Positions 23,338-36,391 of a stretch of 64,000 nucleotides of DNA are shown here, piece after piece. The stretch lies in NCBI RefSeq assembly GCF_947623445.1, contig NC_135243.1, forward strand, positions 7,132,501 through 7,196,500, written 5' to 3'. This DNA is from Clavelina lepadiformis (Eukaryota; Chordata; Ascidiacea; Aplousobranchia; Clavelinidae). Both the position numbers and the translations under genes were made by a program. Under the pieces are notes generated by a model. It ran no database searches. It saw only the letters and a list, made by a program, of their open reading frames with translations, and was not told the DNA's origin. Position 1 is the stretch's first letter; each line of letters begins with the position of its first letter.

Positions 23338-26300
23338 TTAACAGTAAAACCTGTTGCTGTAAACAAAAAAGGAAAGCATTAGTCTTGTGCCAACTAAAAA
23401 GCAAATCGGTTTTGCCGAAAGTTGAGCAAACTTACCAATAAAGGCTGTACTTGAAGGTGTAGCAGCTAGCCTTGGGGGCGGAAAAGTGCCAGCTGTAGTA
23501 GCTGCCGCAGTGGTAACTGGGCAAACTGTAGCAGGCACTGACTCTGCATTTGTAGCTGCAGGAGTAATGGTTGACAAGGTTGTCGATCTTCTTTTGATAT
23601 TCGGTGCAGAAGTTTCTGACCATGGTGTTGGTTTTACCGACGATGTAGTTTGTGTAAGCGGATTTCAACTGAGTGACAGCAGAAGCTGTGGAGCCTTCAC
23701 CGTGGTAACAATCAAGCATCTTCTGGAAATGGGCCAAGTGGGCAGTCCTGGACTATAGAACCAAGATTACGAAATTAATTAATAACAAGGATGTTTTTAA
23801 AGCTTAATTTCTCTGGCTTACTTTATATTTTTATTATAAGTCACTGCAATAACTTACAGCAACGAGCTTCTTGTTAAGTTCAACTTTGTAAGCGTCACGT
23901 TTGTCTTCGAGCTTTTTCTTGTAATCGCTGATGGCCTTGGTACGCTTGGTAGTGCAGGCATTGAAGTAACCTTTAATCTTGGTGATAAGGTCACCGACAG
24001 CTTTCTTGTAGTCGGCCATTCTCTTGTTGAAGCTGGTTTGGGCGTCAGTGATGATCTTGTCGAGCTTAGCCTTGTATGCGTTGTACAACTTGGTCTTTTC
24101 ACCGGCAAGTCTGCTGCGTTCTTGGTTGATTTCAGTTTGTTCGGCAGATGTGGTGACTCCGCTGCACAAAATCAAAAAAAGATATTTCACTCCATCTGTA
24201 GATGAAGGTACGATCTAAAAAGGTGATGCAAATGCCATTATAACTTACTCGCAGTTAGCTCTGCTGGTGAGGTAATTGATGTACCAGGTGTGCCTGTCGC
24301 AGACAATCTTCCTGTAAGCGGCAAGGTATTGGGTGTTCAAACCTTGTTGCTTGCTCTTCCAGGTGTTGAAAGCGGTAGTGCGGGCGGTGACGGTGTCATC
24401 CCTCTTCTTTTCCAAATCAGCGACAACTTGATCGATGTTACCCTTGGCAACGGCGGCTTTATAAAGAATAGAATGATAACATTTTGAAAAGTGGTTAAGA
24501 CCGGGTAATCATTTACAGGTACAGATTTATGTTTCCAAAAATATATTTGAAGGAAAATATGTTTTTGCGTCCATAAACAAAAGTATATTGAAAAATTATC
24601 ATGCTTCTCTTCAGAGTAAGCAAGTCAGTTTTCTACCGAGGTCGCAGGTCTTCAAGTTCTTGTAGGTTCCGCAACGGACCTTGTAGTTGTAGGCACCCAA
24701 ACCGTAGTACTTGCAGCCAATAGCGGACTTGAAAGTAGCCAATCTAGTGCTATAAATACAAATGTGCTTCAAGTATCGAGTATATGATGCGTTCATTCAT
24801 TAACTAAGGAACTTAAATAAATACTTATAAAAATTTTATGTAGTAAATCATGTTTGTTTAATGAAATTAGTCAAACTTTTTTGAAAATATTTTCTTACCA
24901 TCCACTGTAGTAGCTGCGCTTGGAGAAACCGAGGCAACCACCGACGGAACAGCTGTAAGCGCAAGTGTAAGCCTTGACAAGAGCGGCGTAGTACTTGGTA
25001 AGATTGTCGAGGTATTTTCTGCTTTCACCGTAGACCTTGATCTTCATTTGTTCCCTGTAATAGGTGGTGGCGTGGTCGACAGCAGCGGGCTGGGCATCTG
25101 AACATGTTAAAGTGTTATGTGATGATAATATCAATGGGTTTGAGGAAACATTTTTATAATTGTCACACAAAAGCATGTATCTTATAAAAAATGTCATCAT
25201 GATCATTCGTTATAGCCTTATGTGAAAAATAGCTTGTACCAATATTAATACACCAATTGCTGTACAAAACGTTTGACAGAATAGGCTTTCAGCGTATCAT
25301 GAGCTATTTGTTTAAACACAAACTGTAATAAATCATACGTTTGAAACAATGGTTATTCCAATTTATTGTAAGTTTAGCATGATTATGATTTGTTATCAAA
25401 TGTCATCTAGTTGATGTTTTAACCTTACCGAAAAGTTTAACCAAAGCCTTCTTGTAGTTTTCCTTGTTCTTTTCAATGATGGCAAACTTGGCAGTGACGA
25501 ATTTCTTGACGTATTCCTGAATCTTTTTAGCAGAGGCGTCCTTGTAATCGCTAAGCTTGGTGGCACGAGTGGTCAAACAGTCAGAGAAACTAAACAAAAT
25601 AATCCGATCGTGAAACCGCGGTAGCTTGTATAGAGCTTTGTTTACAATGCTTTATGAGTTTGTTTATTTATTGCAAAGCCCACTTACGCCTTGACGACCT
25701 TCTTGTGGTATTCAGCGACGCTGCTGATCTTATCGGTAATGGCCTTTCTGTAGGCGGCATCGGCTGTTGCCTTTTGATCATCGAGCTTCTTCTTGTATTC
25801 GGCGCACTTCTTTTGCATTTCAGTGTTGTATTTGGCAGCTTCGGCGGGGAACTTCACTTTACTGTGACAAGCCAAAAACGACAAGTTGATTTATCAAGTG
25901 TTTGAGAAAGTTATGAATACAACACTGTATTTACGCAGGGCAAACCTTTCTGAACTTACAGCCAGTTGTAGTAGATGGTGATGTACTTCTGGTGTTCAGC
26001 AATGAAGTTGTTGTAGACGCCGGTAACTTCGTTGTACCACTTGGTTCTGGCAGCGTTAAGATCACCGGTGATCTTGGTGAGTTCAGCTTTCAAAGCGCTA
26101 GAAACCTGACCGGTCAAAGTGGCGACGGGAGTTTCTGGCAAAAGTATTGGTGCGTTTTTGAATACTTTTTCCCGATTGCATTGGGTTGTAACGAGTTAAA
26201 CATTGATTTTAAAACGTTTGGTTTCATTCATTTTCAATATGGTTTTAGATCAACTTGTATTATTTTTAATTTGTTCAATGTTTCACCTGTCCATCCAGCT

Positions 26301-26589
26301 TCGCCGCATTTTTCACCGGGGTAGGTCTTCAAAACCTTGGAGTAGTAACTGAGGGAGCACCAATATGGGTTGAAGGCAACACGGTAACGGAGACAATAGC
26401 TTGAAGGGTAGACATAGAAATGCTGTCCACACCAGTAGCTGTAAGAGTAAGCATTGGCAGCCTGAAAAAGAACAAGTCAAAATATCTAGTTTCAGATCAA
26501 TAAAAATCTAGTTCATTTGGAAGTATTGCACAAATCTCGAAATTAACACTTACGGCAACGCACGCCAAGAGAACTAACAAGAGCTTCAT
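23338..26589 (-). CDS. Secreted Tyr/Lys/Cys-rich helical protein, copy B (11 exons)
   Basis: Exons, 5' to 3' on the minus strand: 26589-26554, 26461-26287, 26134-25960, 25861-25688, 25589-25429, 25097-24899, 24749-24637, 24456-24249, 24161-23858, 23752-23436, 23356-23338. The protein has 626 residues and nearly equals copy A. Differences I can see include VQKF to VKKF and KEAY to KENY in exon 5, LVKYY to LTKYY in exon 6, LAAEK to LAGEK and KIRGYF to KIKGYF in exon 9, and KSTYTNY to KSAYTNY in exon 10. Domain layout is as in A: signal peptide, Tyr/Cys module, helical YKxxL segments, Cys/Tyr module, then a second round. It faces gene A tail to tail. All frames are open, so both copies look functional. 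Confidence 0.87.
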
Positions 26590-26650
26590 GTTTTTTTTCA
26601 CCAACGTTCGACTCTGCAAGTGAAAACTGGAGTTTGTACTGGATCATGGC

Positions 26651-26658
26651 TATTTATA
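26651..26658 (-). promoter_or_regulatory. TATA box of gene B
   Basis: TATAAATA on the minus strand in the same context as for gene A. Confidence 0.7.
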
Positions 26659-26879
26659 CGTATTCGGTTGGTACACTGTATGTTTTCCGTCTCTATTCTT
26701 CTTACCAAAGTACCACTTATGCATTCTAGTGCAGTGCATGGATCAACATAAGCATTGTGAGTGTTATGAGTTTTTGCCTTAACGACTGTTTCTATTATGA
26801 TTTTGTGATTAGCATAAGACCCTTAAGGACTCAACTTAGCAGTCCATCTCTGCCAATGTTTGCAGTGTTAACGGTGACG

Positions 26880-29800
26880 AAAAGAAAACATTTATCATAA
26901 ATTAGTCATGTGATCTTTTGTTTTGATCGGAAATCTTTTTTGCACTTCGAGTAATATTTTTCACGTAATGATGGTTTTTTTGTAATTTTTGACTTTGAAA
27001 TTTCATTTGTTCCTGATTAAGTTTGATTAAAATTAAGGCAAAATTACAGTCTTCTCAAACATTTTTGAGCAAATATACAAGTAAATGTGCTGCTCATCTT
27101 AAGGATATTAAACTTATTTTTATTCGAAATGTGAGAGGTACACGCGGTAACTGTTATTTTTTTGTTTTTGTATAATAAAACACAATAAAGTATAAGTTAC
27201 CAAATCGATTTTGATGAAAAACCGGTTATTAGAAGAGATTGTGCTGTCAATAAATTTCGCAGCCTTTCCATGGGTTTAAAATAATTCCTGTTGTATAGTA
27301 TTACAATATTCGCCTCACGTAATAAGCGAATTGATAAGGATAAAGTGAAATGTAAAAAAATTTGATGAAAATCTTTGAGTAGCTCAACTCACGGTCAAGG
27401 TTTTAACATTTTAACTTTGATTTCCTAATAATCGTGTCTGTTTTGCAAGAGATCATAGTTGAAAATCACAAATGACGATTGTTGCCAAAGATATATTTAA
27501 ACATTGGCTACCTTGCAAATGAACATACGTTTCATTGTGCATATATTATTTTAAAGAATCTTGTATAGCTCTTGGCTTGTAGTCGATATGTAACAAAATG
27601 TTTGGTGAGATTTTGTTTGCCCTTTAACAGGTAAATTTCCCAAGGTTTACGTTTTATAAATATAGCTTAGATATTTTTGTTCAACAAAAACCGTTATTAT
27701 TTACTTTAATTGCAGTTTTAATATGACCATGTAAACTACATTGTTTACCCATCATGGCGTGTCACTGTAAGACTGCTACCGTGCAGTATTTTCGGTAAAT
27801 TAAAAACAGATTTTATACCAAAGAAAATACATGAGGTTAAATTCGACAAGAAAAACTTTCAAATGAAGCAGAAAGTTTTGTTTTGAACTCAAAGCCTTGA
27901 TGCTGTTACAAAAGAGAATTGTAAAGAAATACATTTCAATTTTTTCGTAAGTTTTCTCGGAGCATTTTGATTGACGACCTAATACAGATGACACTGTGAA
28001 CTCTATTCTTTACAATATGTAAAACTTGGACAGACTCGGGCTATGTTTTCGCACTTTACACAGCTTGTCAGTCCTGGTCAATCATCTCATGCAATTTACA
28101 ACATGACAAAATTGGCTTTTATATAAAGGTTCAAGGTTCATTTTGATTAGTTATCAAAACGTTAGACCACTTTTGAGTAGGCTATATACTTGTCTTAATT
28201 CAGACAAGCATAATAAATGAAACGTAAAACTCTAGCATTCCCAATTAAAAGTAAATAAAATTTGTTTTATAGTGAAATATAAGAAAGTCCTTCGAAGAAT
28301 CTACGGTAAATACATCAAAGCGTTCACTTGCAGAAAGCAGCTTTGATGGCCGAAGTCCGATGAATATACAACGTGACGGCTAAATAAACATCATTAACAA
28401 TTGTTACTGTATCCCGCTCTTGTGACGTTGTTATTATAATGACGCTTATTTAACTGATTACCCCGTGAATTAAAAACGTAATCACAAGACCAAATGTGAT
28501 CACGAGACTACCGCTATACACGTTTGTTGATGTTAAATTTTGTATTACTTCCTCGAACTAGTAAGTCAGAATGACTATGGTATCCTTATTTTAATTTTTA
28601 AACGTCTAGCTGAGTCTTTAGCGACCTGAAACCATCTTTGTCTGCTTATATCTCAATAAACTCGGGGAAATTTACTCGAAACTCATTCAGTATTTTCCTA
28701 TTATAGTTTTGTTTCAAATTTGCACTGTCTTCAACAAACGTTGTGCAAAATGTTATGTTTTTGACACAAAAGTTATATCTATAGCGACCTAATGAAGTTT
28801 GATTGTTTTTTATTTGTTGTTTTAATTATAGGCTTCACTGTTCTACTGGAAAAAAATCGAACGGTTGAAGCTTTTTTCACAGTTTCTTGTTAACTTAACT
28901 GAAAATTTATAACGTAATATTCTAAATCTATCCTATATCTTCCTTCTAATTTAAATTTAACTTGAAACGGGCTCAACGAAATTAACTTTTTGTATACAAT
29001 TTTTCTAACCTAACCGCCTATCTTTAAACATAACATTACATAAACAGTCTTTATTAGTCTTGTGCGAGGGTTTAATCATGAATTCTTAGGCATGGTTTAG
29101 TGTTCATTCAACGGTTGACTGTATTACAACATAAAATGGTTACTGTTAAATTTTGTCGGTAAAAGCTTTTATCTTCAAGTCATGCTGATTACTTGTATCT
29201 TAGCTACACTAACAAATAGCATTGTCTTAGAGCACCTGAGCCATTTCAAATGCATCTGCGTCAATATCAGCAATAATGAAGGATTTTTAAAAACTGGGTT
29301 GCTATAGGCACCCAGTCTGTTAATAGTGTCACGCAAAGCAGTTAATGGCCGTTCAATAGTTAAAATCCATATCTCTTCTTCATGAAATGTATTCTTTATG
29401 CGTTTGGCATACTGTGTTTGTAACTCTGATGTGTTTGTTTGATTTAACCAGAAAATAAAAAAATATATTTGCAAAGGTAAACACCAGCTGGTAATAATTG
29501 TAATGCAACTGCGTGCATTTACTTTAGGTTCTCTTTGTAGCTGATATTCGTCAGGGGCTGTGCCAATATTAGACTAAGGTTATCTTTGCACAATGCATGT
29601 AGGCTTATTTAAATTTTGTTTCAAATGTAAGGCTTAAAAGTAAAAAAAATATTAAATCTTGTTAAAACAACTGCTTGTTAACAAGTTGGCATAACCTGAA
29701 CTTTTTGAACCTCACTTACTTAAAGCGGCTTCAAAAATTAAACCACTTCACTGGACTTGCAAAGTGTATTTTGTCAAACCTTTCAGTTAAAGAGCTGGTT

Positions 29801-29985
29801 GTTTTTACAGCGTTTTAGCACTCGAGAAGTTTGCTAGTTTAAGCTTAGTTTTCCGGGGGCAGGTGATTTTAGAGGAAGAAAAAGGCAAGACAAGAGTTGG
29901 GTCGCAACAAATCAGAATCTTTTAACATCATTGTCAAATGTTAAGGCATTCAAGTCTTCACCTGTCTCAAGCATTGAGTTATGAC
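26880..29985. other. No recognisable gene
   Basis: AT-rich DNA. The only ORF of note is 29175-29474 on the minus strand (99 residues, with KRIKNTFHEEEIWILTIERP). It reads coding-like but matches nothing I know and has no visible splice partners. Confidence 0.4.
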
Positions 29986-30785
29986 TAGGGCCCGCAAAAG
30001 TCAATAAAGTCAAAATTTTTTAAGGACCTCGTCTGACCACGAATCAAAGAATAAAGTTGTTTTCAGCACCTAGGGGATTGTTTCTAAGAAGTTTATAGGT
30101 CAAAATAAAGTCAAAATTTATAATAAAGTCAAAATTTTCAATAAAGTCAAAATTTGTCAAATTATGGCTTTTTACAAAGTTTTTGTGTTTCTTGAGAGTA
30201 ATTTTTGTAAAAATCCTCGTGGAAGCATTGTAAATCAGGAACTGCGACACAATTAAACCATATTAACCCATAAAAGCAGGAAATAAGTCACAATGCCCAC
30301 TTGGATCAGCAGTAACTTTTATTTCAAAAAGCTATTGAGAAAAGACAGAAATTTCAAGCCTGAAAATGTTAAAAATTACATGATGCTGTATTACAATAAA
30401 TAAGTTGAAACACTTTTCTGTAGTGATTTCTTTAAGGCCGCGTGAAGGGGGTTACATTACTTCTTCCCTGTTTAATTTGCTGTTTATTAGAATTTACCAT
30501 GCGGAGAAAATCGAGGCAAAGTGCCCTTTTCACAAGGACAAAATAACACAAGCTACCTAAATCTATCGCCAAAAAACACGACGCACTTTTTATAATCCAT
30601 AAAACACCTTGACTTTTCGACAAAATATTACGTTTGGGTCTGAAATCGACAAAATATTATGTTTGGGTAACTGGAGGAAGAACTGTGGCCTCTACAAATA
30701 AGCAATTTCGTTAGGTCAAAATAAAGTCAAAATTTGATAAAAATAAAGTCTTTTAGGTCAAAATAAAAATGGCCCTAGTTATGAC
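29978..30785. mobile_element. Non-autonomous hAT element, 792 bp, with 8-bp target duplication
   Basis: Element at 29986-30777 with ends TAGGGCC / GGCCCTA, flanked on both sides by GTTATGAC (29978-29985 and 30778-30785), a perfect 8-bp duplication as hAT elements make. The motif AATAAAGTCAAAAT occurs near both ends and three times at about 30104-30153, like subterminal transposase-binding repeats. No transposase is encoded. Confidence 0.88.
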
Positions 30786-31952
30786 TCATTAAAATATTGA
30801 AATTATTGAACATAACTTGATTTTTATCAAGGATATGTTTTAATGCGATAACAGATTACGGTTTACAGAAGATCAGGCAACGGTTTGATTTTAATTTATT
30901 TAAAGTTTAAGAAACAGAAATTTAAGGAGATTGTTTAATATAGAAACCAAACTGCTTATCATACAAATTTATAACTTATAATTGTTAAAATAATCTAAAA
31001 CCGTCACGTGGTTTAATTAGGAAGATATTTAGCAAACTTGTAACTTGCATTCAAATACCTTTTAAAAGCAAGACACCATGCAGATATAAGCTTAACTAAC
31101 GTATATACAATATTTGTCATACAGGGTTTGTCGTTGTGGATGGAGAAAATGTAATACAGAATGTTCAATACTTCACACGTGGGTATAGTCAGGTAAAGAT
31201 GTTTGTATATATCTGTGGTATAGAACTCGCGGCAATTGGCTTTTCAATATTGCAATAAAAAGCTTGAAAATGTTTAATTACCTAAATAAAATCGCTCGAT
31301 TGATGTTACGTTTTTGTTACTTTTAGCGTTGAAACACGAGCGCTTTGAACTGTGTGGGTCAACTTTGTTTTATAGAGAGATGAGACAGATTTAATCGTAA
31401 ATAGAAAGTTTTTTAGGTTTCCAGAATTTTTAAGATTAAAAGAGAGTTATAGATTTTAAAATATCTAAAATTAAAATAATTAAGTGCCCAAATGGAAACT
31501 ATTGTATAAAGACAAATTATTTATTGACAAACTTAGGGTAGCATAGTATGTCAAAATTTTATTATTACACCATTTTGCTTTCCAAGGAAAAACTTCACCA
31601 CAAAATGCAAATATTCGTCCTATAATATACAACACAATCGCAGTGCTGTTTACTCAAACGTATTCGTAAAGGTTTTACCTATTTTGGGAAAGATGTATAT
31701 TTGCTATATATTCAACCATACGGCATTTTTCCCTTTTCAGTCGCGTGTTGTTGTTAGTACAGTATGTTTTTATTAACATTTTCAAATCCAACGAAAACCA
31801 CAAACCCACACAAGTTACATATACGTCACATAAGTCAAACGTTGCTTCTATAATACTTCATTTACGCCGCTTTTGAAAAACAATTTTCCATTCACTGTAT
31901 GCTACAATTTCATAACATCACCTGTCGTACATGAAATTGGTTGGCCAGGCTT
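30786..31952. other. No recognisable gene
   Basis: AT-rich; nothing found apart from scattered AATAAA-like strings. Confidence 0.4.
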
Positions 31953-32613
31953 CTACTGCTGGTTGACTGGAATTTCGCAGACTCCATAGAGGTTAGCATA
32001 GCATGAGTAATCGTTCGTCTTGTAAAGGCGTGAGCTGTCTACTTCACCACAGTACTCATTGTAGCTATGGAAATTGTTGGGTTCGTTGGCGGCCCAATGC
32101 TCGTTGCCATGACTTTGGTCCAACCAAGTCCATCGTCTGTTGTGTTGAGGATCAGAAAGCCCGATCCAGTACCATCTTCCCTGTGGAATGCTGCTGAAGA
32201 TTTTTCTGTTAAAAAAAGGACATTAGTTAGGACTTTAACCGTCGATGATAAACAAATGTGTTAGTTTAGACGAAACACAAAAGACAGCTTGGAACTTTTT
32301 TGAAAGATTAATTGAACAACTTGAGTACACAACAAATTTGCACTAAAACTTACTTTCTTGCTTCAAAGTCTTTGGCTCCGGCCACTACCAGATCTCCGCC
32401 TAGCTGTTGGCAGGCTCTGCGACTAGCTGACCAGCTTTGTGTCGTTGCTGTCACTTGATAACGATATTCCCTACTTGGCTGCGCATTGTTGTTGTTGTTG
32501 TTGGCGTTTGACGCTGCGTCACATCTCTCTATGATGTAAAGAGGAGGACAGCGTGGAACTCCTTCCACGTTTACCCACAAAATCAAACCCAAAATCAGAG
32601 TTTGGTGAAACAT
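31953..32613 (-). CDS. Secreted C-type lectin (two exons)
   Basis: Exons 32613-32354 and 32205-31953 (minus), 170 residues. A signal peptide (MFHQTLILGLILWVNVEG) is followed by the Cys pair CPPLYIIERC, as in long-form lectin domains, and an Asn-rich run (NANNNNNN). The lectin fold then shows ACQQLGGDLV, WYWIGLSD, WTWLDQ, EPNN, YCGEVDSS and YSCYANLYGVCE. The EPN motif and an ND pair in place of WND suggest Ca-dependent binding of mannose- or GlcNAc-type sugars; this is family knowledge, not shown here. Ascidians and other invertebrates carry many such single-domain lectins, often in immunity or mucus. The AA|A codon split at the intron restores the frame. No partner genes lie nearby. Confidence 0.88.
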
Positions 32614-35600
32614 AATTATTGCAAATTAAGCACACTACCTAAATTTTACAGTTTAAAAAGATCTCTTTATTTGCTGAAGGCCAAAATAAACTTGTGTTGC
32701 AAATTACCACGATAAGCGCGGTTACTGAGCTGTGCTTGTTTTTAAGGCTTTGCAATTTCAACTAACTGAGTAATTCATACAGTACGAATATATATATAGG
32801 TTAGTAACAAATTAAGTTGTTTGAAGTTGTTAAACTGGTCCTATACTGGTATAGGGCAGTAAAACAAGTAAGAAATGAAAACTATGCCAGAAACTTCTTA
32901 TCAAAACATTCATAAATCACTTTGATAACGGAAAGATTCACTCTGAGCTGAAGACAAATCGTATAAAAGTAAGACAAATATTTTTCTATTTAACGAAAAC
33001 ATCTGTCTCTTTCGATTGAGATAAATCTGTTCATTACTGCTGTAGGGAATGACGTCAAGTTGTTATACTTATAAATGGCAACTGCTAGGTAATTTTAAAG
33101 GCTATCTTTCTGTTTTGCTGGAACCAAAAGTTAGTATAAATATATTATGATATCGTCATCATAATGGTTTCAAGTATTAGTAATAATATGACACCTGTCC
33201 ATTTGCACCCTGCAAAACTCAATACACTTCATTCATAAATTTCTAAGTTCAATTAAAGTAACCAATAGTACAGTTAGTGTAAAGTCATTATGAAATAGAA
33301 AGGCGGTAAATTAAATATAGAGAACGTTATAAGTACAAGTTGATTGTACGTAATTACAGTAATATTAAAGTTGACTTAAATAAAAAATATTTAATAAATA
33401 AAGTTTAACCTATGTAATACGTTATAACTTTTAATTTTATACCTAAAAGGATCCAAAGAGAGGATTTAGGATAAACAATGTATTCTGATGAAATAGGACA
33501 ATCTTTCACATGTTTTTGTTTTACTCGTAAAAGTAGTATTGCAGCACAGGTTGCCTATAAATAAGTACTCAATATTTTATACTCTAACCTTTGAAATAAG
33601 CGTTTCCACAAGTTTATAGTGATATATGTCTCCTTTTACAAGTCTATCCATGATAAGAAGAACTGTCGGTTCTCTTGATAAAGACAAATGCTTTTTAACG
33701 GAAACTCATACCAAAGAAACATCTATTGAACACAGCAGAAAATAACGTTGGTTTTACCATGTTTTTCTAACTGCTTGGCGTTGGAAAGGTTTTTTTGGCG
33801 GTTATCAATGAACAAACAATAAAAACGTGCTTTGAAGTGCCAATAGGCTAATATTTTATTTATCTTCACTTAAAGGTTGTTTGACAATCACTCACAAGTT
33901 TGAAGTTTTAAACATAATAATGACTATGTACACTTCACTGGTTGTTTTAAGCATATTTAAAAACAACTTTAATTCACTTAAATATAATTCATTGCATACT
34001 TTTAACAATGTATTAAAGAAAATCAACATAAATTCAAGTATAACCACGAAATAATTGTTGCTTACAGTATTTTTAGTTTTAGTTCCAAAACAAAAAGTAA
34101 GCTCACTGATGCTTTAGCCGACGGTCTAGCCACTTATTCGTTTAAGCAATACTATTTTTTATTGAAAATAAATTATTTTTGGTTTTAGCTTTTATGTTAA
34201 GCAACAAATGATTGCTAATTGCCAAGCAAGTATAAGCACCATTATTTCACAGCCAGTCGCCACTATGCCTTCTGATGGTCGGTAAGTAACTTTCAAGTGT
34301 AAAAATTTACTATTTAGTGTGAATAGAAATATAAGTTGTTAGCATTCACTTGCTTGATGTATATTCATGAAGGAACAAACAAAAAAGTGTCATTATTTTG
34401 ACCAACATATTTGCGAAACATTTGATTGCTGCAACTGCAATTACTCTGCAGCGAACCTTGCTTCTGGGTTAATTATTGATATTGATAGCTTGCTTAGCTT
34501 TTCATACACTCCCCTTCGCAACACGCATAAACGAGCTTTTACTGCAGGCTAATTTTGATTAATCTGCTTTTTCCAACCAATAAATATTTCTTGAAAATTA
34601 CTGCAGAGAAAAGAAAGGGCTTGAAAAGGAATTTTGTTGTTGCTGAAAGATTGTTGGAAAACACCTACTTTTGCCTACTGTACGTCGATAATGAATTGAG
34701 TCGCCGAATATAATTTAGCTTAAACTGCCTTTTTCCCGACCGCAGCAAGCGAAAAATTTTGTTATATGTTTTTGTTTATGTTTGTACGTATTTTATTTTC
34801 ATTTGAACGTCTCCCGACTAAGATGTCTTTAAAATAATATTTGCAAATATTACCTTACACTGTAAAAGAGCACACTGAAAAAATTTTCCTTCGATTACAA
34901 ACTAAGCTAATTACTTATCAGCTTTAAACCTTTCATTTCTAATACTGTAAATTGCCGGAGCAAGGTTACGGAGTGTTTGAAATGCTGAAATAAGTTTGCC
35001 GATAGGAAAACCTTTATAAATGCATAAAAATGCAAAGAGATGCTAGATTTTCGACATAAACCTTATAGTCCGTATAGCGTCCATGTAACGAACTTGCGGG
35101 ATGCTCACGTTTCATTAGTTACTATGTTGTGTGTCTTTCTTTCATCTCTTTGTTTGGAATTTTCGGAAGATATATAAACGTTCTGCGTGTATTTTTCAGG
35201 GGTTAGTCGGTGTCTGACTGTGGGGAAATAAATGTGGCTTCATAACGATCGGTTAGTGACATTCGTCTGGCAACGCCACACTGTATATAGTTACTAATAG
35301 TCATGGGTGTCACGGTTCGCTGTAAACGTGAAATTGAACCTGGTTTCATGACCGAGAGACTTCTCGCTGCACACGCACGTACGTCAAATGAACGGCAGTA
35401 TTCGTCATTACTCTTGAAGCTGTTTCTATTGATATTGATCGATGTTGATCCTGCAAACATGAAAAATATCTTTGCTGTCATCTAGAGGCAACACAAGTCA
35501 GTTTATTTACCTTTTTTTTTATTTAATTCGAATCCAGAGCTGTAAGACGATAGGTCTTTGACATGCCATATGGTGGTTTGAAATAACAAATGATATTTCA

Positions 35601-36000
35601 AATTTTAGGTATATAACCTTTAATCGTAACGTTTCATATTGGTTGTAACGTGTAACAATTTGTTTGACAATTTGATTTGGTTCATCACAATATGAAACGT
35701 TGCGAAAATAATTACTGAAAAATTAATTCCCTATCGGTAGGTTTTAAACGTCATAAATCGGGGAAGTAAGATGACACGCTTTTCGTTCTTGTTAAATTTA
35801 GTTAAAAAGCATAGTACACTTATAGAAGAACCAACGGGAGTAATACCAACGACGCAGGCGACATACAGGCAACAACATTTTGTACTTTTCAATTTATAAT
35901 ATACAAAAAAAATAATTGCTTTTGCGAGTGCTGAACTTCACGCTTTATAGGATAAAAACTACGGGGTCATATTTATAGTATTTTTGAAACGTAAGTTTTC
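32614..36000. other. No recognisable gene
   Basis: AT-rich, stop-dense. A plus-strand ORF at 35303-35485 and its minus shadow (35203-35481) have no motif I know. They sit in a less AT-rich patch, perhaps a decayed repeat. Confidence 0.4.
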
Positions 36001-36260
36001 CATGTCGCAAGCCAGCTTGTTCTTGAGGGAGTTTGGGTCAACGATTAGGTCTAAGCGTGCGAAAGGTATTCAGATCGGATATTATCAGGCCCTTGAGCTT
36101 TTCCAAGCTTTTGTTGGTTGAATGCAGCGGTGAGTTCTGCAGCAGAGAAGGAGGTGGATAATTCTCCGTCAGCTCTTCCCGCTCTCCAGGGAGATCAACA
36201 TTCATTCTTTGATTGACGTGGCGGGTCTTTGCCTGAATGTTCAATAGAAGCTGTTCGGCA

Positions 36261-36391
36261 ATACTGTTTACAGTGATTGTTTACTGTTACTGATGTTACT
36301 GATGTTACTGATGTTACTGATGTTACTGTTATTACTGATGTTACTGTTACTGTTATATTGTTATGCTACTAATACTGTTTACAGTGATTGG
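36261..36391 (+). repeat. 9-bp tandem repeat flanked by a 20-bp direct repeat
   Basis: About 75 bp made mainly of TGTTACTGA units (36285-36360). The 20-mer AATACTGTTTACAGTGATTG lies on each side (36261-36280 and 36372-36391). Confidence 0.85.

Larger units (their letters stand above)
23256..26870 (-). repeat. Arm 2 of the 3.6-kb inverted duplication (copy B)
   Basis: Reverse-complement copy of 14894-18507, including introns and promoter. All eleven exons have exactly the same lengths as in copy A. Confidence 0.88.

Noticed and set aside
23486-23758. 90-residue Val/Ala-rich plus-strand ORF
   Set aside because: Antisense of exon 10 of gene B; the codon bias of the true gene creates the open frame.
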